Shown piece by piece: positions 27,222 to 36,611 of a stretch of 64,000 bases of DNA. The position numbers were made by a program, and so were the translations under genes. The notes beneath the pieces are model-generated. The model was not told the origin of the DNA and did no database searches. It saw only the letters and a program-made list of their open reading frames with translations. Origin of the DNA: JAMXLO01 sp963776505. Lineage in GTDB: Bacteria > Pseudomonadota > Alphaproteobacteria > Acetobacterales > Acetobacteraceae. The stretch is from NCBI GenBank assembly GCA_963776505.1, contig CAVZNH010000050.1, positions 62,001 through 126,000 on the forward strand, read 5' to 3'. The stretch's first letter is position 1; each line of letters begins with the position of its first letter.

Positions 27222-27977
27222 ATGGCGGCGACGATCGAAATGCGAGCTGGTGGCTATCGCTACATCCCGTTCGCGTTCCAGTATTCCGGCGGCGTTGCGG
27301 CGCTGGACGGCTTCCGGATCGAGCGGGTGACGTTCAGCGAGCCGTTGCCGCTCGACGCTGGCTTCGCCTGGATCGAGCGGTTTCTTGGCGAACAGGGTCT
27401 GCCTCTCGCGGCGTTCTGTGCCTGCGAGCTGCGATCGCCGGAGCAGTTCACCGACACAGGCTTCATCGAATTCAACAGGCGCTACGCCGGAACGCTACAG
27501 CGGTGGGGCGTGATGACCGGGGATGATAACCCGGTGGCGCGCAGCAATGTCATCCCACCGATCCACAAGCCCGCCGAACCCAGCTTTTACGCGTTCTGCT
27601 TTGCGCGTCCTGCCGCTGGCGCGTCCGGGTCGTTCGTCATTGCCGGCAGCGGCGAGGCCGGAGACGGACCCGCGCCGTATCGCGAGCGCACGGTGCGATA
27701 CGGTGAGACCGGCCCAGACGCCATGCGGGAGAAGGCGCGGTTCGTAGTGGGGCGCATGGAGGAGCGCATGGCCGTCCTGGGCAAGACCTGGGCCGACACC
27801 ACGGCGACGCAGGCATACACGGTGTACGACGTCCACACCTCATTCGCTGACGAGATCGTGCGGCGCGGCGCGGCGCGGCATGGGCTGGTGTGGCACTTTG
27901 CCCGTCCGCCGGTTGTCGGACTGGAATACGAGATGGACTGTCGCTCGGTTCCCCTGGAGCACAACGTCACGGTGTAG
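27222..27977 (+). CDS. Putative 2-aminomuconate-type deaminase (CnbZ-like)
   Basis: The 251-residue protein has a single conserved-looking domain with G-G-Y-R-Y-I-P at the start, C-A-C-E-L-R-S-P near 67, N-P-V-A-R-S-N-V near 103, S-G-E-A-G-D-G near 142 and V-Y-D-V-H-T near 200. These resemble proteins annotated as 2-amino-5-chloromuconate deaminase (CnbZ), an enzyme of chloronitrobenzene breakdown that is not related to the RidA-type deaminases. I recall this resemblance from family knowledge and could not search; the physiological substrate here is open. No other aminophenol-pathway genes surround it. GGAGAG lies 6 bases before the ATG. Confidence 0.55.
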   Translation: MAATIEMRAGGYRYIPFAFQYSGGVAALDGFRIERVTFSEPLPLDAGFAWIERFLGEQGLPLAAFCACELRSPEQFTDTGFIEFNRRYAGTLQRWGVMTGDDNPVARSNVIPPIHKPAEPSFYAFCFARPAAGASGSFVIAGSGEAGDGPAPYRERTVRYGETGPDAMREKARFVVGRMEERMAVLGKTWADTTATQAYTVYDVHTSFADEIVRRGAARHGLVWHFARPPVVGLEYEMDCRSVPLEHNVTV

Positions 27978-27983
27978 GGCAAC

Positions 27984-28007
27984 CCCCCGCTCCTTTGGGC
28001 AGGGGGC
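27984..28007. terminator. Hairpin between convergent genes
   Basis: CCCCCGC and GCAGGGGG form an imperfect stem with one bulge in the 34-base gap between two convergent genes. It is a candidate bidirectional terminator without a long T-run. Confidence 0.35.
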
Positions 28008-28011
28008 GCGT

Positions 28012-28932
28012 CTACACCGTCTTGAGGAAGTTCGTCAGCTTGGTCGCCGCGGTGAGCTTGTCGGTCTTGTCGAGTGCCGCCAGTTCCGCAGCCAGGCGGT
28101 CCATCGCCGCCTCGTAGATCTGCCGCTCGGAAAAACTCTGGTCCGGTTGGCCGGCGTTGCGATGCAGGTCGCGCACCACCTCGGCGATCGCCAACGGGTC
28201 GCCGGAGTTGATCTTCGCCTCGTACTCCTGCGCCCGCCGGGACCACATCGTGCGCTTGATCCGCGCTCTGCCCTTCAGCACCGCCAGCGCCTCGTCGAAG
28301 AGCTTGCGGGTGGCGAGCTTGCGCAGGCCAGCGCTGCGCGCCTTGGCCACCGGCACGCGCAGGTCATCCGGTTCTCCTCGAACGTGATGTGGATCAGCTC
28401 GAGTTTGTGTCCGGCGATCTCTTCCGTCGCGATCCGCTCGACCTTGCCGACGCCGTGGGTCGGATAGACGACATGATCGCCCTCGACGAAGATCTCGGCC
28501 TTGCCCAGCGGCCTCGGTGGGAGGCGGTCTGGCATGACCGGTCGGCGATCCGGCGGAGGCTGGGGCCCGGCGCGCACCGGAGCCGCCTGCCGGGCTGGGC
28601 TGCTGCACAACCTCCGGCGCGATCGCAGCCTTCGGTGGCGCGCTCGCCGCCGGCGCAGTCACGGCTGGCTTGGCCTCCGGCTTGGCGGGCGCCGATTTCG
28701 CCACCGCGGGCTTTACTGCGGGCGGTTCCTTCGCCGCTGGCTTGGCGACGGCCTTTGGCGACGTCGGCTTTGCTGACTTCGGGGGAGCCGCCGCCGTTTT
28801 CCTCACTGCCGCCGTCTGCGCCGCCTTCGCAGGGATCGGAGTTGCCGTGCGACGTGGCGGAACCGCGCTACGCGAAGCCCCAGCTCCACGACCTTTCACC
28901 GCGGTTCCGGCCGATACCTTCATGCTTGACAC
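28012..28932 (-). pseudogene. carD: CarD-family transcription regulator with long Ala/Pro/Lys N-terminal tail, two compensating frameshifts
   Basis: An N-terminal tail of about 110 residues is low-complexity, rich in Ala, Lys and Pro. The RNA-polymerase-interacting domain (V-E-G-D-H-V-V-Y-P-T-H-G-V-G-K-V, then F-E-E-N-R-M-T) lies in a second frame. The C-terminal helical domain (K-L-A-T-R-K-L-F-D-E-A-L, then A-Q-E-Y-E-A-K-I-N-S-G-D) returns to the first frame. An extra base between 28560 and 28610 and a missing C at about 28363 account for this. CarD binds the polymerase beta subunit and stabilises open complexes, notably at rRNA promoters, and is often essential, so the lesions are probably sequence errors. 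It sits next to fdxA as in other Alphaproteobacteria. Confidence 0.83.
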
Positions 28933-29170
28933 CTTCTAACCGTGCCCCTTGCGTCATTGCGATCCGCTCGGTGGTCAGGCGGGCACAGCCTCACCCGGCC
29001 CGGCTCCGAACGATCGGCTCCTGGGAATGGCAGCTGCTGGCGCATCTCCCGCACCGCTGCCGTTGGTCCCAATATAGCATCACGGTGGCGTTACGTCATC
29101 GGGTAAGACACCCGACATAACGCGATGAACCGTAACACTTCCGGTTGAGGCGGCTCCGTTGGCCGCTGCC

Positions 29171-29503
29171 TCAGGCCTTGCCGGGATTGGGCGAGAACAG
29201 ATCGGCCTTGTCGGTCTTGTCCTTCCAATCATCGGCGTCAGCCGGCGGCTCGCCCTTCCGGGTTATGTTCGGCCACAACGCCGCATAGGTGCGGTTCTGC
29301 TCCAGCCAATCGGCCGCCTTGTCGTCGCTGTCCGGCACGATCGCCTCGACCGGGCACTCCGGCTCGCATACGCCGCAATCGATGCACTCATCCGGATGGA
29401 TGACCAGCATGTTCTCGCCGACATAGAAGCAGTCGACCGGGCAGACCTCTATGCAGTCCATATACTTGCAACGAATGCACGACTCTGTGACCACGTAGGT
29501 CAT
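29171..29503 (-). CDS. fdxA: 7Fe ferredoxin FdxA
   Basis: The 110-residue protein has Cys patterns for a [3Fe-4S] and a [4Fe-4S] cluster: C-I-R-C-K-Y-M-D-C-I-E-V-C-P, then C-I-D-C-G-V-C-E-P-E-C-P. The C-terminal extension with W-L-E-Q-N-R is typical of the proteobacterial FdxA type. It acts as a soluble electron carrier. Its place between the S4 gene and carD on the same strand is the usual alphaproteobacterial context. Confidence 0.93.
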   Translation of the reverse strand: MTYVVTESCIRCKYMDCIEVCPVDCFYVGENMLVIHPDECIDCGVCEPECPVEAIVPDSDDKAADWLEQNRTYAALWPNITRKGEPPADADDWKDKTDKADLFSPNPGKA

Positions 29504-29555
29504 GCTCAGTCCCCGGCGCCTCTATCAGAAGGCGGCGATATGCCGATGAATGCGC

Positions 29556-29876
29556 TCAGGCGCAAGGTCCGCTGAGCGGCTCATTGATCTCTTCGTAAAG
29601 CATGCGCGCCTCGGTCGCCGGTCCGCGCCGTCCAGCCAGCGAGATCACGCGCACCACCCGCACCGAGTGATGCACGGGCACCGTCAGCACGTCGCCGATA
29701 CGCAGCCGCGCGTGGGCCTTGTCGGTCGGCTGGCGGTTGATGCGGATCAGGCCCCGTGCCACGAGTGCTGCACAATCACTGCGTTGGCGCATGAACCGTG
29801 CGCACCACAGCCACTTGTCCAGGCGCTGCCAGTCACGGTCCTCCGTCTCGGCGATTTCTGCCCCCCAAGCAGCCTG
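29556..29876 (-). CDS. S4-domain RNA-binding protein (Hsp15-like); start unclear
   Basis: Conserved S4/Hsp15 features run back past the first available ATG (29792): the frame reads R-L-D-K-W-L-W-C-A-R-F before it, which is the normal first helix of the domain. However, between that stretch and an upstream stop at 29877 there is no ATG, GTG or TTG in frame. So the real start must be a rare codon, or a frameshift or the adjacent inserted gene removed it. After the domain come I-R-I-N-R-Q-P-T and G-D-V-L-T-V-P. Family members bind rRNA or stalled 50S-nascent chain complexes. The coordinate 29876 is the limit of the open frame, not a proven start. Confidence 0.7.
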   Translation of the reverse strand, partial: QAAWGAEIAETEDRDWQRLDKWLWCARFMRQRSDCAALVARGLIRINRQPTDKAHARLRIGDVLTVPVHHSVRVVRVISLAGRRGPATEARMLYEEINEPLSGPCA

Positions 29877-29955
29877 TCAGATTTGGTTCACCGATCCTAT
29901 GGCAGAAAATTGCGTCGTGTTAAGTCCGACAGGTTGCCAGCGCTGGAGTTCCGCC

Positions 29956-30722
29956 ATGACCGATCTCAGCATAGCCGGCACGTTCACCCTGGGCGGCCGC
30001 ATCGTGAACCGCCTGGGCTACGGCGCGATGCAGCTCGCTGGCGCCCGGTGTCTTCGGGCCACCCAAGGACCGCGGGGCGGCGTTTACCGTGCTGCGCGAG
30101 GCGGTGGCGGCCGGCGTCAACCACATCGACACCAGCGACTTCTACGGTCCGCACGTCACCAATCAGCTGATCCGCGAGGCGCTCCATCCCTACCCGGACG
30201 GCCTCACGATCGTGACGAAGGTGGGGACGGTGCGCGGCGCCGACGCGTCGTGGAACCCGGCGCAGAGCCCGGCCGAGCTGACCAAGGCAGTTCACAACAA
30301 TCCGCGCAATCTGGATGTCGACGTGCTGGACGTGGTCAACCTCCGCGTGATGGGTGACGTCCATGCGCCGAGCGTGGGAGGGGCGCAGGTCGAGGAAGCG
30401 CGTGACGCAATCGCGCCGGTGGTTTGCGTGCAGAACCTGTTCAACCTCGCGCATCGCGAGGACGACGCGCTGGTTGACAAGCTGGCGGGGAAGGGCACGT
30501 GCCGTTCTTCCGCTCGGCGCTTCAGTCGTCCACGCTTCGAATGTGGCGGCGGCGGGCGGCGCTCGTGGCTGTTGTCCCGCTCGCCCAACATCCTGCTTAT
30601 CCCGGGCACGTCGTCACCCGACCACCTCCGCGAGAACCTGGCGTTGGCCGAGCTGAAGTTGCCGGATGAGATGCTGGCCGAGCTGAGCCGTATCGGGGGA
30701 GCCGCGTCGCCTGGCCGCCTAG
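29956..30722 (+). pseudogene. Decayed aldo/keto reductase
   Basis: The start (G-G-R-I-V-N-R-L-G-Y-G-A-M-Q-L-A-G) and the next part (N-H-I-D-T-S-D-F-Y-G-P-H with the catalytic Asp/Tyr) are in different frames because of an extra base near 30044. The protein then appears to lack about 28 residues after G-D-V-H-A-P-S, and about 30-40 bases are missing or shifted between 30495 and 30580, where V-P-F-F and L-Q-S-S-T-L appear in another frame. The ending S-P-N-I-L-L-I-P-G-T-S-S is preserved. Several lesions of different kinds point to real decay. It lies on the opposite strand between the helicase and S4 genes, and shares the helicase stop region (CTAG). Confidence 0.7.
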
Positions 30723-33226
30723 CGCTTCAATGCCGCCAATGCTGCGAATGGCCCATGCGCCTCGACTGACAGCGGCTCGGTCGCGACTGCCCGCCGTCGC
30801 CGCAGCGGCAGCAGCATGGCCGGCGCCGGTGGCCCAAACTGGTCCGCCGGCAGAACGCCGGCCGGTATGACGCGGAAGCCGAGGCGCCTCAGGACGACAG
30901 GAACCAGATCGACCTTCAGCGAGAAGCGCGATGCCAGGCTGGCGGGCAAGGCTGTCGGACCACGGCGAGTTGCCCAGGCGAGCTCTGCGGCGACTCGCTC
31001 AGCGATATCGAGCCGCAGCAACACGGGCCCCGCCTCAAGCCAGCCCATGGCATCGGCGAACCTGCTCGGCCAGTCCGGCCGGCTGGGCAGCGAGACCAGA
31101 TCAGGCGATGGCAGCGCGGGTACCGCCACGCCATGCTGCACGCTCCACAGGCGGGCCCGCATGGTGGCGGCGCGCGGTTTCAGCAGTGCGGGAATGAACA
31201 GGCCGAAGCGGCCCGCCTTCACGCCGATCGCCTTCAGCCCGGCACGTGCCGGCGGCGGCAGCGCGTCACCCTCGTCGCCAAGGATGAGGCCGAGCGCCTC
31301 GGTCAACCGATGCAGCAGGCCTCGGAAACCGGGCTGAGTGTTTCCCTTGCTGGCTGCGGCCAGCAGTGGTGCCAGATCGTGGCCGACCCTGTCGTCGAGG
31401 AAGCGCTGCAATCTGACACGCAGCCGCTCGCGTTGCGCGCCGTCGAGGAACTCGCTGTCCAGCATCTGCACCCGCGGCCGCAGCGCGCTGATACCGCGCT
31501 TCAGGCGGGCAATCGGCACGCCGTCCCAGGTGAGTGTGTTGCCATCACCGAATGCGAAGGCGCCGTCGGGGGCCGCTTCTACCACGGCGACGCGGCGCGG
31601 CATCTCCTCGCGGAGCGCCCGGCGCGCGGCGCGCAGCACGAGGCGCTTCTCGTCGCCCTGTGCCGCGGGGTCAGGATAGAAGCTGAAGCCGCCGACCCTG
31701 CCGACCGGGTGGCCCTCGACGATGACCTCGCCGCGGCGCGTGACGGCCGACAGCAGCTCCTGGGTCTCGCCTGCCTCGAGACGGCGCATCAGATGTGCGG
31801 CGCGGCGGTCCACGAAGCGACTGGTCAGTCGCTCGTGCAGAGCATCCGACAGCAGATCCTCGACCTCACGCGCTTTCCCCTGCCAGTGCGGGCTGTCCTT
31901 CACCCAGTCGCCCCGCGCGGCGATGTAGGACCATATTCGCACGCCGGCGAGCCGTTGCATCAGCGTGTCGATATCGCCGTCCGAGCGTGACAGCGCGCTG
32001 ATCTGCCCAGCCAGCCAGTCGGTCGGCAGATATTGGTCGCGCGCGATGTGGCCGAACACGCGGGCGCAGAGCTTGGTGTGGGTGTCGTCTGCCAGTTTGC
32101 GGAAGTCTGGGATCTGGCAGGCTTCCCACAGCCGCCGGACCTGCCGCCGTCCCTGGGCGAGGCGGCGTATCTCCGGGTCGTGCGCCAGCGCGGCAAGTGT
32201 CTCCAGGTCTGCGGCGTCGTTGCCTTTCACCAGTCCGGGCCCAGGTGGCGGCTCCATCAAGGTGGCCAGCAGTGCATCGACATGGTCGAGGTCGAGGTCG
32301 CTGTTGCGCCAGCAGAGCTGATCGAGGGCCTCGAAGGCGTGTGCCTCGACGGCGGCCGCCACCTCGTCGCCCAGGGGCGGACATTGCGCCGTGGTGCCGA
32401 ACGTCCCGTCGCGCATACCGCGTCCCGCGCGACCGGCAATCTGAGCAATCTCGGCCGGCGTGAGCCGGCGCGGGCGGTGGCCGTCGAACTTGCCCAGGCT
32501 GGCGAAGGCGACGTGATCCACGTCCATGTTGAGGCCCATGCCGATCGCGTCAGTGGCGACCAGAAAATCGACCTCCTTGTCCTGGTAGAGCGCCACCTGG
32601 GCATTGCGGGTGCGCGGGCTCAGCCGGCCCATCACCACGGCGCAGCCGCCCCGTCGGCGGCGGATCAGCTCGGCAATGGCGTATACTTCGGCGGCACTGA
32701 ACGCGACCACGGCGGAGCGCGGCGGCAGGCGCACCAGTTTTGCGGGGCCGGCGTGGCTGAGGTGCGACATGCGCGGCCGCGTCTCGACGTTGGCCTGCGG
32801 CACGAGGCGCTGCAGCAGCGGGCGGATCGTCTCGGCCCCCAGGAACATGGTCTCGACCAGCCCTCGGGCGTGCAGCAGGCGGTCGGTGAAGACATGGCCG
32901 CGGTCGGGATCGGCGCAGAGCTGGATCTCGTCCACCGCCAGGAATTCGGCGTCGCGATCGAGCGGCATGGCCTCGACCGTGCAGGAGAACCAGCGTGCGT
33001 CCGGCGGAACGATCTTCTCTTCGCCGGTGATCAGAGCCACGTGGCGGGCGCCCTTCTGGGCCACCATGCGGTCGTAATTCTCGCGGGCGAGCAGGCGCAG
33101 GGGAAACCCGATGATGCCGGAAGCGTGCCCCAGCATGCGCTCGATGGCGAGGTGGGTCTTGCCGGTGTTCGTCGGACCGAGGACGGCTTTGACGCGGGGG
33201 GCGAAACCGGAATCCAGGCCGGGCAT
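30719..33226 (-). CDS. SUV3-type DEAD/DEAH-like RNA helicase (degradasome-type)
   Basis: The intact 835-residue protein has Walker A G-P-T-N-T-G-K-T near 17-24, D-E-I-Q (motif II) near 98, M-G-R-L-S-P-R-T-R (motif IV region), D-A-I-G-M-G-L-N near 228 and the motif VI arginine finger Q-I-A-G-R-A-G-R near 265. This is the signature of the mitochondrial SUV3 group and its alphaproteobacterial counterparts. The C-terminal 500 residues contain the SUV3 C-terminal region and Arg-rich segments. It unwinds RNA for decay. It heads the same-strand group with the S4 protein, FdxA and CarD. Confidence 0.88.
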   Translation of the reverse strand: MPGLDSGFAPRVKAVLGPTNTGKTHLAIERMLGHASGIIGFPLRLLARENYDRMVAQKGARHVALITGEEKIVPPDARWFSCTVEAMPLDRDAEFLAVDEIQLCADPDRGHVFTDRLLHARGLVETMFLGAETIRPLLQRLVPQANVETRPRMSHLSHAGPAKLVRLPPRSAVVAFSAAEVYAIAELIRRRRGGCAVVMGRLSPRTRNAQVALYQDKEVDFLVATDAIGMGLNMDVDHVAFASLGKFDGHRPRRLTPAEIAQIAGRAGRGMRDGTFGTTAQCPPLGDEVAAAVEAHAFEALDQLCWRNSDLDLDHVDALLATLMEPPPGPGLVKGNDAADLETLAALAHDPEIRRLAQGRRQVRRLWEACQIPDFRKLADDTHTKLCARVFGHIARDQYLPTDWLAGQISALSRSDGDIDTLMQRLAGVRIWSYIAARGDWVKDSPHWQGKAREVEDLLSDALHERLTSRFVDRRAAHLMRRLEAGETQELLSAVTRRGEVIVEGHPVGRVGGFSFYPDPAAQGDEKRLVLRAARRALREEMPRRVAVVEAAPDGAFAFGDGNTLTWDGVPIARLKRGISALRPRVQMLDSEFLDGAQRERLRVRLQRFLDDRVGHDLAPLLAAASKGNTQPGFRGLLHRLTEALGLILGDEGDALPPPARAGLKAIGVKAGRFGLFIPALLKPRAATMRARLWSVQHGVAVPALPSPDLVSLPSRPDWPSRFADAMGWLEAGPVLLRLDIAERVAAELAWATRRGPTALPASLASRFSLKVDLVPVVLRRLGFRVIPAGVLPADQFGPPAPAMLLPLRRRRAVATEPLSVEAHGPFAALAALKR

Positions 33227-33541
33227 GGGCAGATGGTTGGATGTTGCGGCGCGGAATGCAAGCGGTTCCGGGTTCCGGGAGGACAGGGATCAGTTTGCGG
33301 GCTGGCAGCGCGGACGATGGGGAATCGGCCGCCTCGGGTCGGTGACCGCCTCCCGAATGGCAGCCGCGTCCGCGGCATGATTCACAGTTCGTTCATCGCT
33401 TCCCGGACATTTTCGACCCTGGGACGCGATGGGCACGCCTGCCATGACAGTTGCCGGCGATGGTCATGACTGATCGGGCGTTATCGTCAGGCTGTGGTGG
33501 ACGACACCTTGGGCGCCGGCTGATCTGCGCCATTCCGATTC
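33227..33541. other. Intergenic stretch without a recognised gene
   Basis: About 315 bases lie between the helicase start and the autotransporter gene, which are divergent. It should hold both promoters; I see no clear consensus boxes, repeats or small gene. The true start of the autotransporter may lie inside it if a frameshift hides the beginning of its signal peptide. Confidence 0.4.
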
Positions 33542-36452
33542 GTGGCGATGCTCGCCATGATCGTTGGTGCGGGTTCGGCGTTCGCGCAGTGCACCACCGT
33601 CGTGACGCCGCTGTGTGCCTCGCAAGGCGTGGACCAGACAAACCTGCTGTCACCATTCAACCTGTTGCTGAGCTCACCCGCTGGCATCGCGGTGCTGAAC
33701 GCGAACCTGCAAACTGAGCAAAACATCTACCTCAATTCGACCCAGGCCCAGAAGATCGCCTCTGGGACCGTTTTGATCCCGCCGCTAATATTCGCCAATA
33801 TTCTGCTGCGTGCGTTCCCATCCAATACTGCTTTTGGCTACACTTCGGCAGGTCTGCCTTATGCCCCAGCCCTTCCGACGTCGGTTCAGAACGCGGTGAA
33901 CGACATCGGCGGCAGCGCGCAACTGAACCTGCTGAAGATCTCGTTTGGTGGGGCCAACATCTACGGGAATGCCTATGGCCTGTTGCCTGGGCAGATCGAC
34001 AGTGTCGGAAACCCCCCGCCCTATCAGGTGTCGGCGGCGATCTACGACAATCCCTTTACCCCGGCCAACTCGTCGCTGCTCGCCTACCAGAACCAGCAGA
34101 CGCCCGGCAAATTCAACATAAACTGGCAGATCCACAGCGATTCGCAGACCGGCGATTTCCCGAGCGCACACACCATCGGCGGTACCGTCGACGCCATCAC
34201 TTTCGCGATCCTGGCACCGGGATATTACCAGCAACTGGCGCAGGCGGCGGCGGACTTCTCTTACGACCTCAACGTCAACGGCGTGCATTATCCGACGGAC
34301 GTGATCGGCGGGCGGATTCTCGCCACCTACCTGATCGCCGAGACGCTGGCCGGCAATCCTCTGTATATGTCCTCGAACGCCACCCCGGCCAACCTTCCGG
34401 CGCTGAGCCAGGCGATGCAGGCCTATCTCGGCGGTGGCGCCAGCTCGCCCTATGCGGCCGCGTGCGCCAGCAGCGTCGCCGGCTGCATCGCCGGCCACAC
34501 GATCCCCACCGCCGCCATCTACGCCCAGCAGATCCAGGCCTACACGAACTACCTGTCGTTCGGCCTGCCGTCCGTCGGCGACACCACGTTGGCGCCGGTC
34601 GTGCCGGCGGATGCCCACTGGTTGCTCACCACGCGGTTCCCTTACCTGAACACGGCACAGCTCAACCAGGTCCTTGCCACCACCGAACTGCCGTCGGGCG
34701 GGCCGCTCGACAACGGCACCGGCTGGGCGAGGCTCAATCTCTACGCTGCCGCCAGCGGCTATGGCGCCTTCCCGAGCAACGTCACGGTGAACATGAATGC
34801 CGCACTCGGCGGGCTGAATGCGTTCGATATCTGGAGCAACGCCATCTCCGGCCCCGGCGGCCTGATCAAGCAGGGCTCCGGGACGCTGATCCTGGCCGGC
34901 AATGACAGCTATACCGGCGGCACGGTCGTGCAGGGCGGAACACTGGCGGTCACCGGCTCACTGGCCGGCAACGTGGCGGTCGGACCAGGCGCCAGCTTCG
35001 CCGGCAACGGCATCATCGGTGGTTCGCTGACCATGGGTTCGGGCTCCAGCTATCTGGCGGCGGTCAGTGCGGGCGGAGCGAACCTGATCCAGGTCGGCGG
35101 CAGGGCGTCGCTAGCCGGCAGTGGCCTTGTCGTTGCGGTCAACGGTGACGCCCCTGTGCTGGGCAGCATGTGGCCGATCCTGACCGCGGCCGGCGGCGTG
35201 TCGGGGAACTTTGCTTCGCTGACCGAGCTACCGAGCGGGCTGGCCCCCGGGACGCGGATCGACACGCTATATGGCGGCAACGCTGTGTCTCTGGCGGTGA
35301 CACCGAGCCTTTACGGCAACCTCGTCGCCGCCGGGCTGGCGGAGAGCAGCAGCGAGAGCGGTGTCGGTTCCGCGGCGGATGCGCTACGACCTGGCCCCCG
35401 GTGCGGCGCTGGATCCCGCCCAGTCGGCGCTGTTCGGCCCACTCTACACATTGCCGGCCGGCAGCATCAGCGTGGCGCTCGATGAGCTGGCGCCGTCGAT
35501 CTACCCCGACGCGATGATCACGGGACGCAGCTCCTGGTACCTGATGGCCAACGCGGTCAGTGGCCAGTTGGCGGCGCGGCGTGGGTTGGCTGCCGATCGC
35601 GCCGCCAACAGCGCGCCCGGACCGAATGGCAGCACGATCTGGGTCAGCGGGCTCGGTGGCTATGACAGCGTCGGCGCGGGCGGCGGCTCGCCGGGTTTCA
35701 CCGCCGGACTGGGTGGCACGGCGGCCGGCATCGACCTGCCGGTGGCCGGCACCGGGCGTGTCGGCCTGGCGATCGGCGCGGTCGAGGGGAAGACCTGGTC
35801 GCAGGCCAGCGGCAACGCCAGCAGCAGCACCGCGCAGCTTGTCACCTACGGCCAATGGCAGAGCGGCATGTTTTTCGCCGAGGCGCAACTCGGCCTGATG
35901 TACCAGCAGGAGAACGTTCACCGGTCGCTGCCGGTATTCGGTGCAGCGACGCGAGGCGACACCAACGGACTGGCCGGTGGCGGCGGGGTGCGGGTCGGCG
36001 TGCAGCAGAGACTCGGCGCGTGGCTGATCGAGCCGAGCCTGGGGTTCGGTGGCTTCGGGCTGCATCTGAACGGCCTGACGGAAAGCGGCGGGGCGCTCGC
36101 GGAGACCATCGGTGGCGCGTCGCTGGGCAGCGCCGCGAGCACGCTCGCGGTCAGCGCACAGCGTGGCTTCGCGCTGAGCGAGACCGTGCGGATGACCGTC
36201 AAGGGCCGGCTCGGCTGGTCGCACGAGTTCGCCGACAACACGGCGACGATCGCGGCGAGCTTCGCAAGCCTGAGCGGCAGTGGATTTGCGTTGGACAGCG
36301 CGCCGATCGGCCGCGACGCCGCACTGGTCGGGCTGGACGCCGACATCAACGTGGCGTCCTGGCCGGTGGCGATGTTCGTGGGCTATGGCGCCGCGATCAG
36401 CGGCAGCAGCAGTGCCCAGTCGTTCAATGCCGGCGTCGGGTTCGTTTGGTAG
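33542..36452 (+). pseudogene. Autotransporter with PAP2 acid-phosphatase passenger, one frameshift
   Basis: After a short signal peptide (G-A-G-S-A-F-A-Q) residues 60-330 form a PAP2 domain: G-D-F-P-S-A-H-T in place of the S-G-H motif, and N-G-V-H-Y-P-T-D-V-I-G-G with the catalytic His. Next comes a passenger-repeat module (L-I-K-Q-G-S-G-T-L-I-L-A-G-N-D-S-Y-T-G-G) and a 280-residue autotransporter beta-barrel ending in G-V-G-F-V-W. The barrel is in another frame because of one extra base at about 35375. Without it the protein is about 969 residues, exported by type V secretion with the phosphatase at the cell surface. The GTG start is weakly supported; a TGA lies 21 bases upstream in frame. 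Confidence 0.8.
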
Positions 36453-36611
36453 GGCGGTTCCAGCCCTCGTATCGCTGCCGCGAATCGCAGACAGTGGGCC
36501 GGAGGCACGGCACCCATTTGCATCCGGCCGCGCGCATGACTGCCCGCGGAGCCCGGCGCATTGAAACCGAGCCGGGTTCACTGCATATCGCGGCGCGCAA
36601 GGAGGGTGCTG

